This document shows, piece after piece, positions 51,345 through 64,000 of a stretch of DNA of 64,000 nucleotides. Made by a program: the position numbers and the translations under genes. Positions within the stretch are counted from its first letter, which is position 1; every line of letters begins with the position of its first letter. This DNA is from Eudromia elegans (lineage: Eukaryota > Chordata > Aves > Tinamiformes > Tinamidae). Under the pieces are notes generated by a model. The model did not search any database, was not told the DNA's origin, and saw only the letters and a list, made by a program, of their open reading frames with translations. Where the stretch lies: NCBI GenBank assembly GCA_003342815.1, contig PTEX01000054.1:4306546-4370545 (forward strand), written 5' to 3'.

Positions 51345-54300
51345 ATTACAGCTGTGTCATTCTGCCAGTAAGTTCTCTCTAGTCTTCCTCTGCATATCAA
51401 AATCATGGCTGCTGCCAGCAAGAGGCAATTGATAATAAAAATCTGTTAGGTTATTTCTCTGTTTAAGGTCTGGAAGATGTTATTACTAAGCATACGTGCA
51501 GGAGTTCATTTGTGTTGAGAACAGGCAGCTGGGACAAGTGGTTGTCTAGCTGTTTTTATTACACCATATCTGCATAATGGTGTGGCAGATGTATAAAGTG
51601 ACTCCATTCAACTCATAACTTGCTGCATCTGAAAACCCCTTTTGCTAAGGCACATGCGTGCAAGGGCAAGTTTATACAAAACCGACCCTTTTGCATCGCT
51701 GCCTCTTAAAATGTTTTTCATTTCTGCTTCAAGGGGGTGCCAGCTCCAGCTGCACCGACTCTGCTTGCTATTCCCTAGACTCTTATCTGCTTCCTACCTT
51801 TGGGTGAGCTTAAGGAGTTCCGTGATTTGATTTACTTTGCAGTTTTTAAGCCAGTGTCCCGTAGTAGCGCGCACATGTCCAATTCCATATTTTTGTTGGC
51901 TCTGATAGAAATAAAGAGCGGATTTCTGCTTGGGAGAGGATAAGCTCAGGAGACCTGAGGATGAGAATATTGAATTACTACTCTCTTTATTGCTTGACAT
52001 AACTTGTTTAGCTTTTCATTCAGTTCCTCAGAGGTGACTACAACTACAGCAGTAAGTTTGGCTGTGCTTTTTTTCTGAAGCATCTAAAAAGCTTTGTATG
52101 GCATATGTGTAATCTTGCTAGCCGGTTGTCGTGCAGCAGTCTCTTTCCTGAGGGAAGCAGATACTTTTTCCTAAAGGAAAGTAGTTACTTTTATCACAGG
52201 ATTAATTTGAAGGACAAACTTAAGAGTGAATTTATTAGGGTAAAACTGGAACGCTTCAGAGATGGGTTTGAAAGGAGGACTGCAGGAAGGAGCAAGAAGC
52301 AGAAGATGAAGCAGGCAGGCTGTCTCTCCCGAGCTGCTGCTGCTGCTCTCGGAGTGGCTTTCTTATCTATGGGAAGCACTATAAGGACAGATTCGGGCAA
52401 AAAGCAGAGCTGTTCAAAGATCATCCGTCTCTTGTGGTAATAATTTCTTGGCTTTTATCTTGCTGTGAATCTAAAAGCACTTACAAAGGAATTGGTGTAA
52501 TTTTCCCCATTAGTGTGCGGTCAGCTAATAGCCGGGCTGCAAATTGAACTTGAGTGCTGCCTTGTCAGGCTGGTGAGTCACACCAGCACCACGGGTCGCT
52601 GCTCGGGCAAGGGAGCTTCTGGCTGGCCAGGGGTGGGTAAGACGACGACCCGCACGGCTTGGTGCAACCGCGCTCCTGCTCCTGGGCTCACCTCGGGTTG
52701 ATGCGATACGCACGGCAGGCCGTTGGCTGGCCCTCGGGGTCGAGCAAGGCTAGCAAATGGTTGCTTGAGTGTTATGGCTTTGCAATGGAGCTGAGTGGAG
52801 GAAAAAAAATAGAATTTTTCTTTCTATCTCCTGAATCCATTTTTGTCTGATGAGTTGCTCAGAACTTACTGAAAAACACTCGCAAAAAAGACCCTCAGCA
52901 GATGAAGTTGTGCTTCTATACATCCAAAGTACAGACTGGTTGTTCTTAAAGATATAAAGATACTGTCAGAAGCTGAGTTTAATATAAGTGGTTTCAGTAC
53001 ATGAGATAATGTTGCAATGGTTACAGATGTACTAGTTCTCATCCTCTTGATCAAACTAATTATATTTAAATAAAACCATTTTAGAATCTTCCCTCCCTGT
53101 CACAACACTATTGGTAGATGTAGGCAAGTCCAAATGCTTGTTAGAATATTGCAATAAATCTAACGATATTCTGTTGTAACCCAAGAAGCGGATAAGACCT
53201 TACCCTGGGTATGTGCAGCAACTCCAGCATATGTCGTATCTGGCTTCATCTTGTCTCTTCTTATTCTAGCTGACAGCAGGAGTCAGATGTACCAGATATG
53301 CTTAATATGGAGTGTTGGCAGTATCAATTTCATCGATTTGCTCTGCTTTTATGTTTCCTGCGCTGCTAATATACCAATAACGTGGTGATTTGATTTCTCC
53401 TGGCTGTACTTTCTTGAGTCTTCTTTTCCTATTTCTGTTTCTGCTGTTTTGTGCATCTCGCTGTACATAATATACACAGAAAGCCTTCTTTTTCAGGAGA
53501 AAAAGAAAACTACAGTAATAAATGAAGTCTGACTGGTTGGAATGATGATTGAAATAATGTTGAGAGAATATTATGTCTGTGGCAGTCGGTTATTTCCTGG
53601 TAGATCTATGTTTATTTTTAAAGTGTCTTAATGATTAAAAAAAGTGTCTTAAAAAACAAACTTTTCCTACAACAAATAACAGGGTAACATTTTGTGACTT
53701 TCGGAGAAGGTCAGGAGAGAAGCCTCTTTTCCATAAAGAAATTATTTTAAAAATATACCATCTTCCCCAGGACTAACACTTGAGATCAAAATATTCCAAT
53801 ACTTTTGTGAGGCAAACTTGTGAAGTGCTGCACTGAAAACCTCCTACGGTCTGCAAGAGCGTTAATTACAGGTTATGGATTATTTGGAGGTTGGTGTATC
53901 AGAATCTTTTCTCCTGGAATTTCTTCTGCAGTTGCACTTCAGGTTGGGGAGTGTTTGAGTCAATGCCCCAGGTAGGTGAGTGGGCACGGTGGGCGTGCTC
54001 ATCAGCAGTCTATCAAATAAATCTCTCGAGTTTGAATGAGATTTTGCAGGGGCCATGTGGAATGGCTGCATAAAGTGCAAGGCTCATCAGCAGCCTTGCC
54101 TGGGCAGCACTTTTGCACAGAAGAACTTTCAGGGATGCAACCACCAATCTGACCACTCATGGCTTTGAAAATGAATCAGCAGTGTTTTTAAAGAAAAAAG
54201 TTACTTTCTCTCCTCTGCCTTTAACCTAATGGAGATAGTTTTAAGTAACTGAATACCATGATTACTGAATTCATTGTGGAGCTGAATTACTTTTGAAGAC

Positions 54301-57300
54301 TGAGCTATCTCTTCTTTAATGGATGGGAAAGTGTGAAGCTTGGGAGAGAGCTTTCTTGTACGCTGGCTTATACCTAAGCAAAACTGGATCCTCGCATGAG
54401 GAAAAGGACTAGAGAGGGTTTAGCTCTGTTACTCCATTTAAAAGCTCATTTGTCATGTTTAAACCTCTGCAGAGCAAACCTTCTGTATGATGATTGCTAT
54501 TACATATAGTGTGGATTGGCTTCTAAAGCCTCTGGTAGGAATCGTTACCCTATGTAACCCACCATGGGTCCGCCAGGCATGGTGTTCTTGAAAGGACAGA
54601 CCCACCTGGCTCTCATTAGCAGGAAAAGCTCCTTAGTTCAGTTTGCCATGGAGTGATGTTTCCTTCAGCGTTGCTCTTGTTGCCAGGGCTGCCTTGCAGA
54701 ATCCCTCTGGATGCTGCTGAACCTCGGGAGCAGCGATTGCTCACGCTGTTGCTCTTGAAGCCAACTCGGACTTTGCCCTTACTTGCTAAGGGCAGAACTG
54801 TTTTCCTCCTTATCTAGCAAGAAAGTATCAAATGGATTCCTGTAAGCTGGGGAAACTTCCTGTCTGTTCTGGAGGAAGCTGCACTTCAGTTGTGTAATAA
54901 GGTAAGTGAGAAGCGCTATTTTGGTGCATGTATGTAGGTGTATGTGTGGGTTTTTTTCTGCTCCTGGAAAGCTGAGGAAAACATATAAGAATGTAGACTT
55001 TCAGCTTATGAGAATTAGATACAGGAATGACTCTGGGGCCTGAGGGTCAAGAGGCAAACCCGGTGAACTTGCGAGCGTAACAGATACTTTCCCAACACCC
55101 TGTTGGAACTTCACTGCAATGTGACCTGCGCATTGGGCAAAGAGAAGCAAAGGACATGTACAGTGAGGTCAAAGAACAGAACAGACAAGAGGGAGGGGGG
55201 GAAAAATGTGTCCAGGCAGTGGAAAATGAAAAAAAAAAAAAAAACCTCTTTTAAAAGAATTTTTGACTTTGAAGTTGGAAGATAAAGGACTAATTGGATG
55301 CCCTTTGGTGTGACTAAGGCCTAAGGAGTACAGGACAATATGTACTGTAAAATAACTATGACTTTTTGTTTATGTAACTGCAAGGAATTTTGTGAAATTA
55401 AGGTCCGTTTCTGTCTTATTGAAGGCTCTGTGGCACTGACTTTGAGAGAGAGAGAAGAATTGCAATGATTATTGCAAACTCTGGGCTCCCTTCTGAGCAC
55501 AGAAAAGCCGCAGGGCTGCAGGACAGGCAGGGCAATCAAGATATTATCCTTCTCCCCTCTTGATCTTCAAGCTCTTTGCTTGTAGGCCAACACCTCCAAG
55601 AGCCCCGGCCTGTAGAAGTTATGTCAACTCCCAGAGGAACAAAAAGCCTTTGCAGTGTAAATGTCCTTTACACAAAGGACAGCGTCAGCTGCTTTGGGCA
55701 GAGACCGCGGGGTGCTGCCTGGCTGTGTTGTTGAGCTCCTTGGACAGCTCTGATGCTCGGCTCTACAAGAACGGCAGGAATAATGTGCAGAAAGCCCCTT
55801 GTTCTCCGTGGCAGGGGGTCATGTGCCTCCGTGTCCAAACCAAGCTTGTCCCATAAGTGAACGCTACTTGACCCACTTGGCTGTTCTTCTATAAAGTATT
55901 TACGGGATTGCCCCCAAAGTAAGTTGTATTCTAGTTATTTCATCACTGTGAAGTCATTGTAATTGAGAAGATGGGCAGAGAAGTTAAGGAATTAGCAGGA
56001 GCCTCGGGGGATTTGATCAATGAGGGAAGTGACTAGAAGGTGCTGGGGGTGACAGTAGGAGGGGTGGGAAATAATACACTGTGAATATTTGAAGAACAGA
56101 AATGTGGAGGGGGATTCTCTGAGAGGAATTGAGGTGAAGCTGGAGAGGTATGAAATAAGTTCTAGGAAGGTGAAAGCTACTGGCCGTGAGATGTTTCAGG
56201 CTGTGGGCACATGATCTCGAAAGAACACTTGCCCAAGATGTCTTGAAACTCAGTGGAACTGAGTAGGGAAGAATATCCTGTAGAGGACAGTCCTTTGTGG
56301 TAAGGGAGGCAAAAATTAAAACTGACTGTTCTGATATTCATGGCAGGACTAAGAAATGGTAACTAGTTTCTTAACGGTTAAAAGCCAAGGTATTGTGTCA
56401 GCATGCAAATAAGAATGAATTATTCAAGCATCCTAATGCTCAGACCTTGTAGAAGGGGGAAAAAATGGAGAAAGTAGTGTCTTTTCTCGAGGGGAAAAAA
56501 AATGTTATGGTCAATATGATTTTAATGTCATCTAAGATGAATAAAATGCATCTTTGTTGCTGTAGAAAATGAGATTTTAGTTGTGTACTAGATGGCTGTG
56601 GTTGTGCTGCAGACTGCTATGGCTCTTCAAGATCTGCAGGAAGTTCCATGACAGTTCTGTTGGAGCAAATCTCTGGTTTTGCTGTGGGTTAGGACTTAAC
56701 TGCCCCAAACACAACCCTTTCCAATCTGCTTGGTGCACTTAATAGAAAGCATCTCGTTAAAATGAGTCAACAATGCACTAGGATTGCAAACCAGACCTGC
56801 CATGGTTTTGTGACATGCAGGAGTGTATAGGTTCTCCTGAGGTGTATCCATCCTTTTAAAAAAGCAGTATTTAGGCTTGCATTTATATTAAGATGTTGTT
56901 AATGATAACCTAACAAAGATACCAGATGAATGAAATAATTTATATACAGATTTAAGAAATGCACCTATGCAAAAACTGGTCTAGCTATTAATCTGTTGAA
57001 TACAGGCTTTGCATTGCTTTGCACATAAATGTTTTAAATTGACTCTCATGACAATTTCATAGTCTTTTTTTCTTGCCTCTTAATCATAGGTCAATTCCAT
57101 CTCAGTAAATTCAGTTCCATTATGACAATCTTGAATTATGAGGTATATGAAAATTCATTGGTCCTTTCACTTATTAGATTTTGATCTACTTTGAGATAAT
57201 TTTCAGTTATACAGAGGAATTTATTCTTAATAAAAACATTTTTTGCTAAATTTGTCACTTGAGAGGATATATGGAAAGTTTTACTTGAAATGGAGCTTCT

Positions 57301-60300
57301 CAGTATGGGAGCAGGTGTGTGTTCTGAGGATTTTTTTTTTAACACAGGGGAAAAATAGTGTCAACTTATCTTGCAGTTTTATTCCAATTACTGGGAACTC
57401 TATCTGTTAATGTGAATGAAATTAGATATGGTAGGAAAAACATTTTCCAATTCTGCCTATCTGGGAACTGGATTTTTTTTGTAAAAGCTGTTGCTGAACT
57501 TCCTATAACCTTGGGATTGTAAATAGAACCAACCACAAAGTACTTTTTTTCTTTTTGGAGTTAGATTTTTTTTTTTTAAAAAAAAATGCTAGCCACAGAC
57601 TTTATGTACATTCCGTATCTTTCCTGACAAAATAAGCATAAATGAGTCAGTAAATTATCTGGATATCTGCCCTGTGAGTAAGTAATGTATGAGGGGGTTG
57701 CTAATGCAACTGCAGAGAACTGATTGTGTTGCTGACTAATTAGCAGCCTCTTATCTGTTACATGCGGTGAGCCAGCAGAGCTTGGGCACTTGAGTCTATT
57801 GGAGCTCTGATTCCTGCTGAAACTCAGGCTAGGGAACCCTGGGCTGGAGGAGAGCCCAGTGCAGAAGGAAAAACGGATGCAAGCCCTTGGGAAGGAGCCC
57901 CTGGTTTTCTCCACATGTTTTTACTCATCTCATTGGAGCTTCATTTATCCTGTTTTTAGCATATCCTTGTGCAAGTTTGCTTCTAATGTTTAGCAGAGAT
58001 GTTTTTTCAAGTTGTGTCTTGCCAGACATGATTCAGCTTTGTTGAAGCTTAGCTCTCTGAGGCATTGCATACTCTGCACTCACTCTCAAAACACCTGAGC
58101 AGTATTTACATGACAGCATTTTGATACCAGATTCCTGAGACTTCACTGGCACTACTTATATGCGTCAAATTGAGTAAACTTGAGTTAGGGGTTGCAGATT
58201 TGGGCTCTTGAACTAGCTACAGAGTAGGGTTGAGCCCCCAAGGCATCTGACAAAGCCTAAAACCTATCAGAATTTTTGTTACTAAAAAGGCAAAACTCAT
58301 GATATATGTGGTCAGAGCAATTGTACACATTTAAAGTATTAGCTAATCACAAAAAGAGAAACGGGCTGTCTATATGCTTTAGTGTTCCCTTCAGTGAAAT
58401 TAGGAAAAGAAAGGCCAGTTGTATTCACTCTTTGGGAGTGCTGGTTGGAGCTGTAGGCTGAGGCAGAAGCTTGTGCTGTGAGCTCACTTTGGAAACCAGA
58501 ATTAGTAATGGATCAGAGTTGTAAAGATATGAGCTGACCTATGGTTGTGTCACCAGGCTTTTTGAGGAAAGTGTGCTCATAAACGCTCAATACCGAGTGA
58601 GATGAGTCCAGTAAAGGGTAATTCTCTAGGGATGGGAGGAATGCAAAGTAACAAATAGGGCACACCATGCAATTTGCTGCACTTGGCAAGAAAGATATAG
58701 GCATCTGAAACATAGGTGCATCTGTGAGTTAGGATATACCATGCTTGGGATGATCCAAGATTTTATACTCACCGGGGCTCTAAGTTGTTGCAGTGACCTC
58801 CTTCTCAAGTTCTCACAGACCTATGCATAGACAAGTTTTATTTATTTTCTTACTGTGAAACCAAATGGGTTGTTTGGGTTTTTTGGCTGCTAGCTGTGTA
58901 CTCAACAAGCAATTTGGGGTAGATATTTAAGCTTTAAACTCTCTTGGGGCTATCTGAGGCTGAGGAACCCTGCAGCTGTGGATGTTGTCTCCCACGGCAG
59001 CTTCTGGCAACAAAGTCTAGAGGGATTAAGAGAAAAATCCCACTGGGACTCTGAGCTCCCACTCACAGCATTTTATGAAAAACAGATTATAAGTAACTTT
59101 TTTCAGTATTAGACAAAAAGTCCTTAGGCATAGGAGAGTTGTCATGGATACTCCCACTCCAGGACATTGCTATAAATCCTGTCCTTCATTACGCTTACAA
59201 AATCCTCAGCCCTTCTAAACCGACCCTCAGTACTGTTGGAGAGCTAAATCAAAGCGGGGATTGTTCTACAGGGCGTGGTGAGGGGCAGGAGCTTTGAAGA
59301 ACTCCCATACTCATACTGAGCCAATATTTGAGCATCATTAGGACCCTTAGCATGACTCAAGATGAAATTTGTTGTTGTAATCTGATGAGATTCCTACGTA
59401 TTCCTATACACGTATGATGGCCTCTTCCTACCTGAAGCGTTCTCTCTTCACTTGATTGAGTTGAACTGTTTTGGACCATGACATCAGTTGATGAATTCAG
59501 ACATGCCACCTCAGCACTTTTTTTGTTTATTTTGGAAGTTGGTGCAAAAGCCAGAATGGAAGGCTAGTTTATTTGTTTAATTGTGAAGATGTGGGGAAAA
59601 ACTTGAAATGTTCAGAGTGCAAACCAGAGGGCAAAAGGAGAGTTGAAAATAAGAGCCCTTGTTAACCTTCCTTGGCTTTGGAGTGAGTTTATGTTCAGTA
59701 GCCTTGGGGAGTCTTTCCTGTTATTGCAAAAGATTTCTACACTTTCTGTAGATTTAGCTTAAGCTGGACAGTGATATCCTAGGAAGAAGCTAGGTGAGCG
59801 GAAAAGGTTTGGAAAAGCATCTGCTTTCATGGGTCCTTAAACGTGCTTTTTAAGAACTGACAGTAGTGGCGCTGCCTGGGTTGCTTGTATAAATACTTGT
59901 ATAAATAGTTGGGTGGCTTGAGTCTTTGATGGGTTACCGAACTTCCTCTTGAACATCCAGGAGGGCCTGTAAAGCTGCCCTCATGATAGGATTGAAAATG
60001 TGATTATGGCAAACCTACACTTCAGTGGGCCTCCACTCATTAGCTTCAGCCTCGGGTATACCAACCTTTCAAGGTGAATAAATCAAAAATGCTCAAAAGT
60101 TTCAGCTATGCTGAAGGCAACACCCACCTTCTGCATAGTCAAAACATCAAAAGGGAAAAGAGGGCTTGATAATAATGGGGTTTGGGAACTTGAGAAATTA
60201 TAGAGGTCACTTCACACCCCGCTGGCCCTTGAGCAAAACTGTTTCAAGGCATTTTTATTTCTTTGACCTTCCTTGTACACATTTGAAAGCTTTGGCTTTT

Positions 60301-63300
60301 TACCTAAAGCGTTTTGAGGAAGATTAAACAGCTTTTTAACATCTGCTGTGCTCAGAGTGTGTAGAAAGAGCTATCAGTTTCGGTGGCTTTAAGATGGATG
60401 TGTCTTTTTTTTTTTTTCATTTGGAAAGGTGTTTAAGCATTTTTATTTTGTTAGTGTGTTCTATTACCCTCTGAAAGTGGCAGGGGAGCAGGGAATAGCT
60501 TGCTCTAATATGGTGACTTTCCTTGGAAAGTAAGTGCTTGTAAAACAAAGCAAGCCATATCAGGGGTCAGTTCACTTGCGGGGATAAAAAGCAGCATCTG
60601 TTTAGCAGCAGGCAGCGACTCGACATAATGACATAATATAGAAGCATATCAAATGGAAAAAAACAAGGAATATGTAGAGGATAAAAATGTGGAACAACTG
60701 AGCTGGAAGCACAACCGCTCTTTTAGAGTGTTGTGAAGGAAGGGCTTTTAATAAATACCATTTGCTTTTCTTACTTTATATGACGGTATCTTGCCGGAGG
60801 CTTTGTGCTAGCCAGGAATGGCTCTGCTCCTCTGGATGAAGGTGCTCAGGCTGCAGAGCCCTCCCAGCACATGGGGATTTGATTTAACTTGTTAACACAA
60901 CTGCAGCACAGACCTGGGGGTTTGTCAGTGTCCAGAGACCCTTCTGTATGCAGTAGCATCGTGGTCTTGGTGTTGGCATGATACCAGGGGGCACCTGCTG
61001 GAAGATCCTGATGACACTCCTGGATGTCTTGTCTAAGGTGGATCCTCTGAGGGCAGTGGCAGCTTCGTGGTGCAGCTTTGGCTCCGATGCCAGTGACGGC
61101 CTCCTGTGCCAGGGAGGTTCTCGTTGCAAACACCAACCCAAGTGTTGGTCTAGAACCGCTCTGTTTGTAATCCCCAGGATCATCTCATACTGCAGGGAAG
61201 TGGCAGGCGTTGGAGGGGAGATGGCATTTGCAGTATAATCCCATGCTGCTGGGATTGAGAATGAGCTCCAGCATCGCAGTGCTCTGTTTGCCTGGCTTTT
61301 GCATAAATTCCTGTTCGGAGTGTGTAACCTAAAAATACAAACCTCCTGCTGGCATTGCCTTGCAATGAGAGAAGGGGGAAAGCTCGTCTGGAAAAAGAAA
61401 TGTGGATTTTTGAAGTGCAGATGAGGAGACAGTTGCTGAATTGCTTTCTTATCCATTTTTTCCCTTGGCTTTTAATAAGAGATGGAGCCGAGGCCAGAAC
61501 TTGGATTTGTCCTGAGGTTTCTGGAGTTGCGTTTTGCTGTTGCCTGCTCTCGGTCTCCCTGCCTCGTTGGCTGGCACCGAAGAATGGTTGTTTTTTCATG
61601 TTCTATATCCATGTGTCTTCCTTGGAGGATGCCTCTGGGATTAAGAGGTTGCCTCCTTGTGAGGTTATTCAGAATGGGGAGTATAAAATTAGAACTGAGC
61701 AGAGCTTGTTTGATGTCTGATTAAAAAAAAACCTTATGTAAGGCAGTGGTTTTCCGGACAACATAAATGAGTGTATAATGCTCACCTTGGGAGGAGCAGG
61801 AGGTAAAGGTTTCTGAGCAGAGATGCTCCCAAATGCCACAGACTAGGGGAATGGAGAGTTTCACATGTCACCCAGACATGACGTGGCATTCAGGTTTGAA
61901 CTTTCTGGGATCTGCAGCATATCAGGCTTTCATGTGCTTTGTCCCAAGCATAAAAGGCTTAAAACGGAGGCTTTTCTAGCACAGCGTTTATTTGGATCTC
62001 CACTGCTCTCTCAATAAGGTCATTAGTTGAGGGAATATGTTTTGCTCCCTTAGGAACCATGCTGCACTGCTAGCTGGTAAATTTACAGATACCATCATTC
62101 AAAAAAAACTTTTCAAATATATTTTCAAATATATTTTCAAATATTTTTCCAAATACTTTTTCTAAGCTGCAATGTCTGAAACATAGTTTTGTATTCTAGA
62201 AGTGTCTTGCTTTAGTATCACAGACTTGTATCGTGCAAAAGCTAATACGTGTGACTTAATTTTTTTGCAGCTAAAGAAAATTGCACAGTTCTCATGGCAG
62301 CTATTGCTAGTATATTCACAGGGGAAAAATAAGTAAAATGCAGAAAGTCCGCTTCAGAAAATACAGCGTAAAGTCTGCAATAAGAGGATGTTAGTCATGG
62401 TGCAGCCAGCTTCAGGACAGAGGTACAGGAATGTAACCTGCCCTTTATAGCCTTAAACTAGTCTCTATAATTGCACATCTTCACCTCTTGTATCAACTTT
62501 TAGCTTGAGCATCCCAGATAATTTGAATTGTTGTGTTGAGCTGGAGGAGAGTAAAGCTGCCAGGTATTTTAATGTAGCTTTAGATTTGTCACATGAAGTG
62601 TTTGGCTTGGGGAAACGGATTTCGCAGCTTTGTCTTAGACAAAAAGAAAAGAAAAAGAAGAAGAAGAGCTTGCAGCACACTAAGTGCTGCAAACCAAACA
62701 GGCTTCAGTTATCTCACGTGTGATGTGTCTGAGACTCTAGTACGGAGCCCTATCTCCTCCTTAACAGCAGTTTGGGTGCGGGAGCTGGCACCTCGTGTGC
62801 TGCAAGGCTTGGGACCTGCTCCCCTGCACCTCTGCCCCTGTCTTGTGGAGGAGGTGGCTGCTCTGTCGGACTGTTGCATTCCCTCCTTCACCTTGTTTTT
62901 TCTTTTTTTTTTTTATTTCTGGATAAAAGACACATTTGCACTAATCTTTAAGAACTGATGCTAAATCCCTGTCTAGAGGGAGAGAGAGAAAAAGGAGGGC
63001 TAAAGCCTATGAGAAACTGTGAGGCAGCAGGATTCTGTGGCCTCACTGCTCCCGTGGTGGGAGGGAAGGTCCCTGCTGCAGCTTTAGGATAGGGCTGGCT
63101 TCTCTGCGCTTGGGTGCCTCTTAGGCAAGCACGGGCAGACGTGCTGTTACAGGAACTGCCGTGCCCACCAACTTGCTGCGTGCTAAGCAGCTGTCAAGGA
63201 GAAAACCAAGCATCTTTCTATGTGTCGTGTGTTTTAGATGGCATAAGTAATGCAAGGTAAGTTCAACTTGGCAAGTATTCCCTTTCTGAAAGCTCTGCAT

Positions 63301-63714
63301 TCTTGGGCTCTGTCAGCTCTGTCCAGTGATCTGCTTCCTTTTGTATTTACTTTGGCTTTCCTTTCCTCAGTGGTTGGTCTTAAAACAGGGTCTCATATAA
63401 CATAGAAATTAAAACCCTGTTGCCAAGACAAGTGGCACAGCCAGTTGTTAACCTGCAATATCTACCTTCTCGTAACAGGCTGTGCTCCTAGACTCTTGAC
63501 TGCCCTCCCTCGGACTCTGAAAGCTCCCGTGGCAGGCATGTCTCCACTCTTGTCCCTAACCATGCCCCATTAGTCATGTTGCTTCCCTTTCTTGTGCTTT
63601 CCTCCCTGTACCACCCTCTACACGCTATTAATTGTCTGGCCTCTTTTTAGGGCTTCTGGATACCCTTCCCACATGTCCCCTTGGGGGCCCCAGTGTATGT
63701 CCCACAAAGGAATG
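51345..63714. other. Intergenic, no gene recognised
   Basis: I see no coding gene in these 12 kb. Simple features: an A run in the 55.2-kb region, a perfect 12-base tandem duplication (CTTGTATAAATA) at 59884-59907, four 12-base units of TTTTCAAATATA at 62110-62157, and a GAA/AAG purine tract at 62641-62668. Overlapping minus-strand open frames at 60846-61599 have no recognisable motifs. Confidence 0.55.
62110..62157. repeat. 12-bp tandem repeat (TTTTCAAATATA)x4
   Basis: Two perfect units followed by two with one to three changes. AT-rich, with no associated gene. Confidence 0.9.
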
Positions 63715-63935
63715 ACAGAAAACAATGTACTCTTTATTTTTCTATTAACACATCTAAATTTTGAACTAAGTAAGGAGAGTCTTGACCCAGCGTGGTGGAT
63801 CTCGCTGGGGGCAGCGGCTGGGTTGCTCTCCTTGGATGGATGGGGTTGCCAGTGGAGATGTTCTTTCCTTCTGGCTTGGATCCTGGTGCCTCCTGTGCCT
63901 GTCCTTCCTTGCCCCCTGGTGCAGGCCGGCTGTTG
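63715..63935 (-). other. Putative 3' UTR of the minus-strand gene at the right edge
   Basis: It lies directly after the stop codon of the putative coding end at 63936. It includes AATAAA on the minus strand (63738-63733), followed downstream by a T/G-rich segment (TTGTTTTCTGTC and TTTGTGGG). The spacing of about 200 bases from stop to signal is short but normal for vertebrates. Confidence 0.45.
63733..63738 (-). promoter_or_regulatory. Polyadenylation signal on the minus strand
   Basis: AATAAA on the minus strand, with GT-rich sequence 10 to 30 bases beyond it. It supports a gene end converging on AUTS2. Confidence 0.45.
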
Positions 63936-64000
63936 TTAATCGAAGGAGCCGTTCTTGATGCGGGTCAGTCCCAGGATCCTGAGGATGGCTGCCCTCAGGG
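63936..64000 (-). CDS. C-terminal codons of an unidentified gene (partial)
   Basis: The minus strand encodes 20 codons ending GLTRIKNGSFD and TAA (63938-63936), open to the window edge. Seventeen of the 20 codons end in G or C, well above the local base composition, and the peptide is an amphipathic Leu/Ile/Arg segment followed by a polar tail, as expected of a real protein end. A polyadenylation signal lies about 200 bases downstream. I do not recognise the protein; it is not the C-terminus of GALNT17, which lies near AUTS2 in mammals. The segment is too short to rule out chance. Confidence 0.5.
   Translation of the reverse strand, partial: LRAAILRILGLTRIKNGSFD

Overview
The window is vertebrate nuclear DNA, most likely from a bird. 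Seven coding exons on the + strand (1243-15662) encode the carboxy-terminal half (622 residues) of AUTS2, the PRC1-associated transcription regulator. They match my memory of human AUTS2 almost residue for residue, from LTDPFRPMLR through [10 protein letters not shown] to the final [10 protein letters not shown]. Short introns and very few transposons fit an avian genome. The only clear interspersed repeats are two small CR1-type LINE remnants, and nothing resembles mammalian Alu or L1.

Layout. 1-1242: intron upstream of a 30-nt microexon. 1243-9472: six short AUTS2 exons (30, 72, 142, 78, 84 and 223 nt), all with GT-AG junctions and consistent phases. 9473-14422: the last intron. 14423-15662: the large terminal coding exon (412 codons), including a run of seven histidines. 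15663 to about 17485: the 3' UTR, with AATAAA signals at 16839, 17080 and 17464.

From about 17.5 kb to 63.7 kb I see no protein-coding gene I can name. This gene-poor flank holds an AT-rich simple repeat (19.0 kb), a roughly 30-bp minisatellite (22.4-22.9 kb), a CR1 3' end (39.95 kb), small palindromes (45.7 and 48.2 kb), a broken CR1 ORF2 piece on the minus strand (51.1-51.3 kb), and several AT-rich stretches that may be regulatory.

The last 65 bases look like the C-terminal codons of a second gene on the minus strand. The peptide ends in GLTRIKNGSFD and is followed by a short 3' UTR with an AATAAA signal at 63738-63733. I could not identify that gene. If real, it would converge tail-to-tail with AUTS2.

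I found no RNA genes, no intact mobile elements and no prokaryote-type systems. The most interesting items are the in-frame-skippable exon architecture of AUTS2, the minisatellite whose 30-bp period creates spurious long reading frames, and the possible neighbour gene at the right edge.
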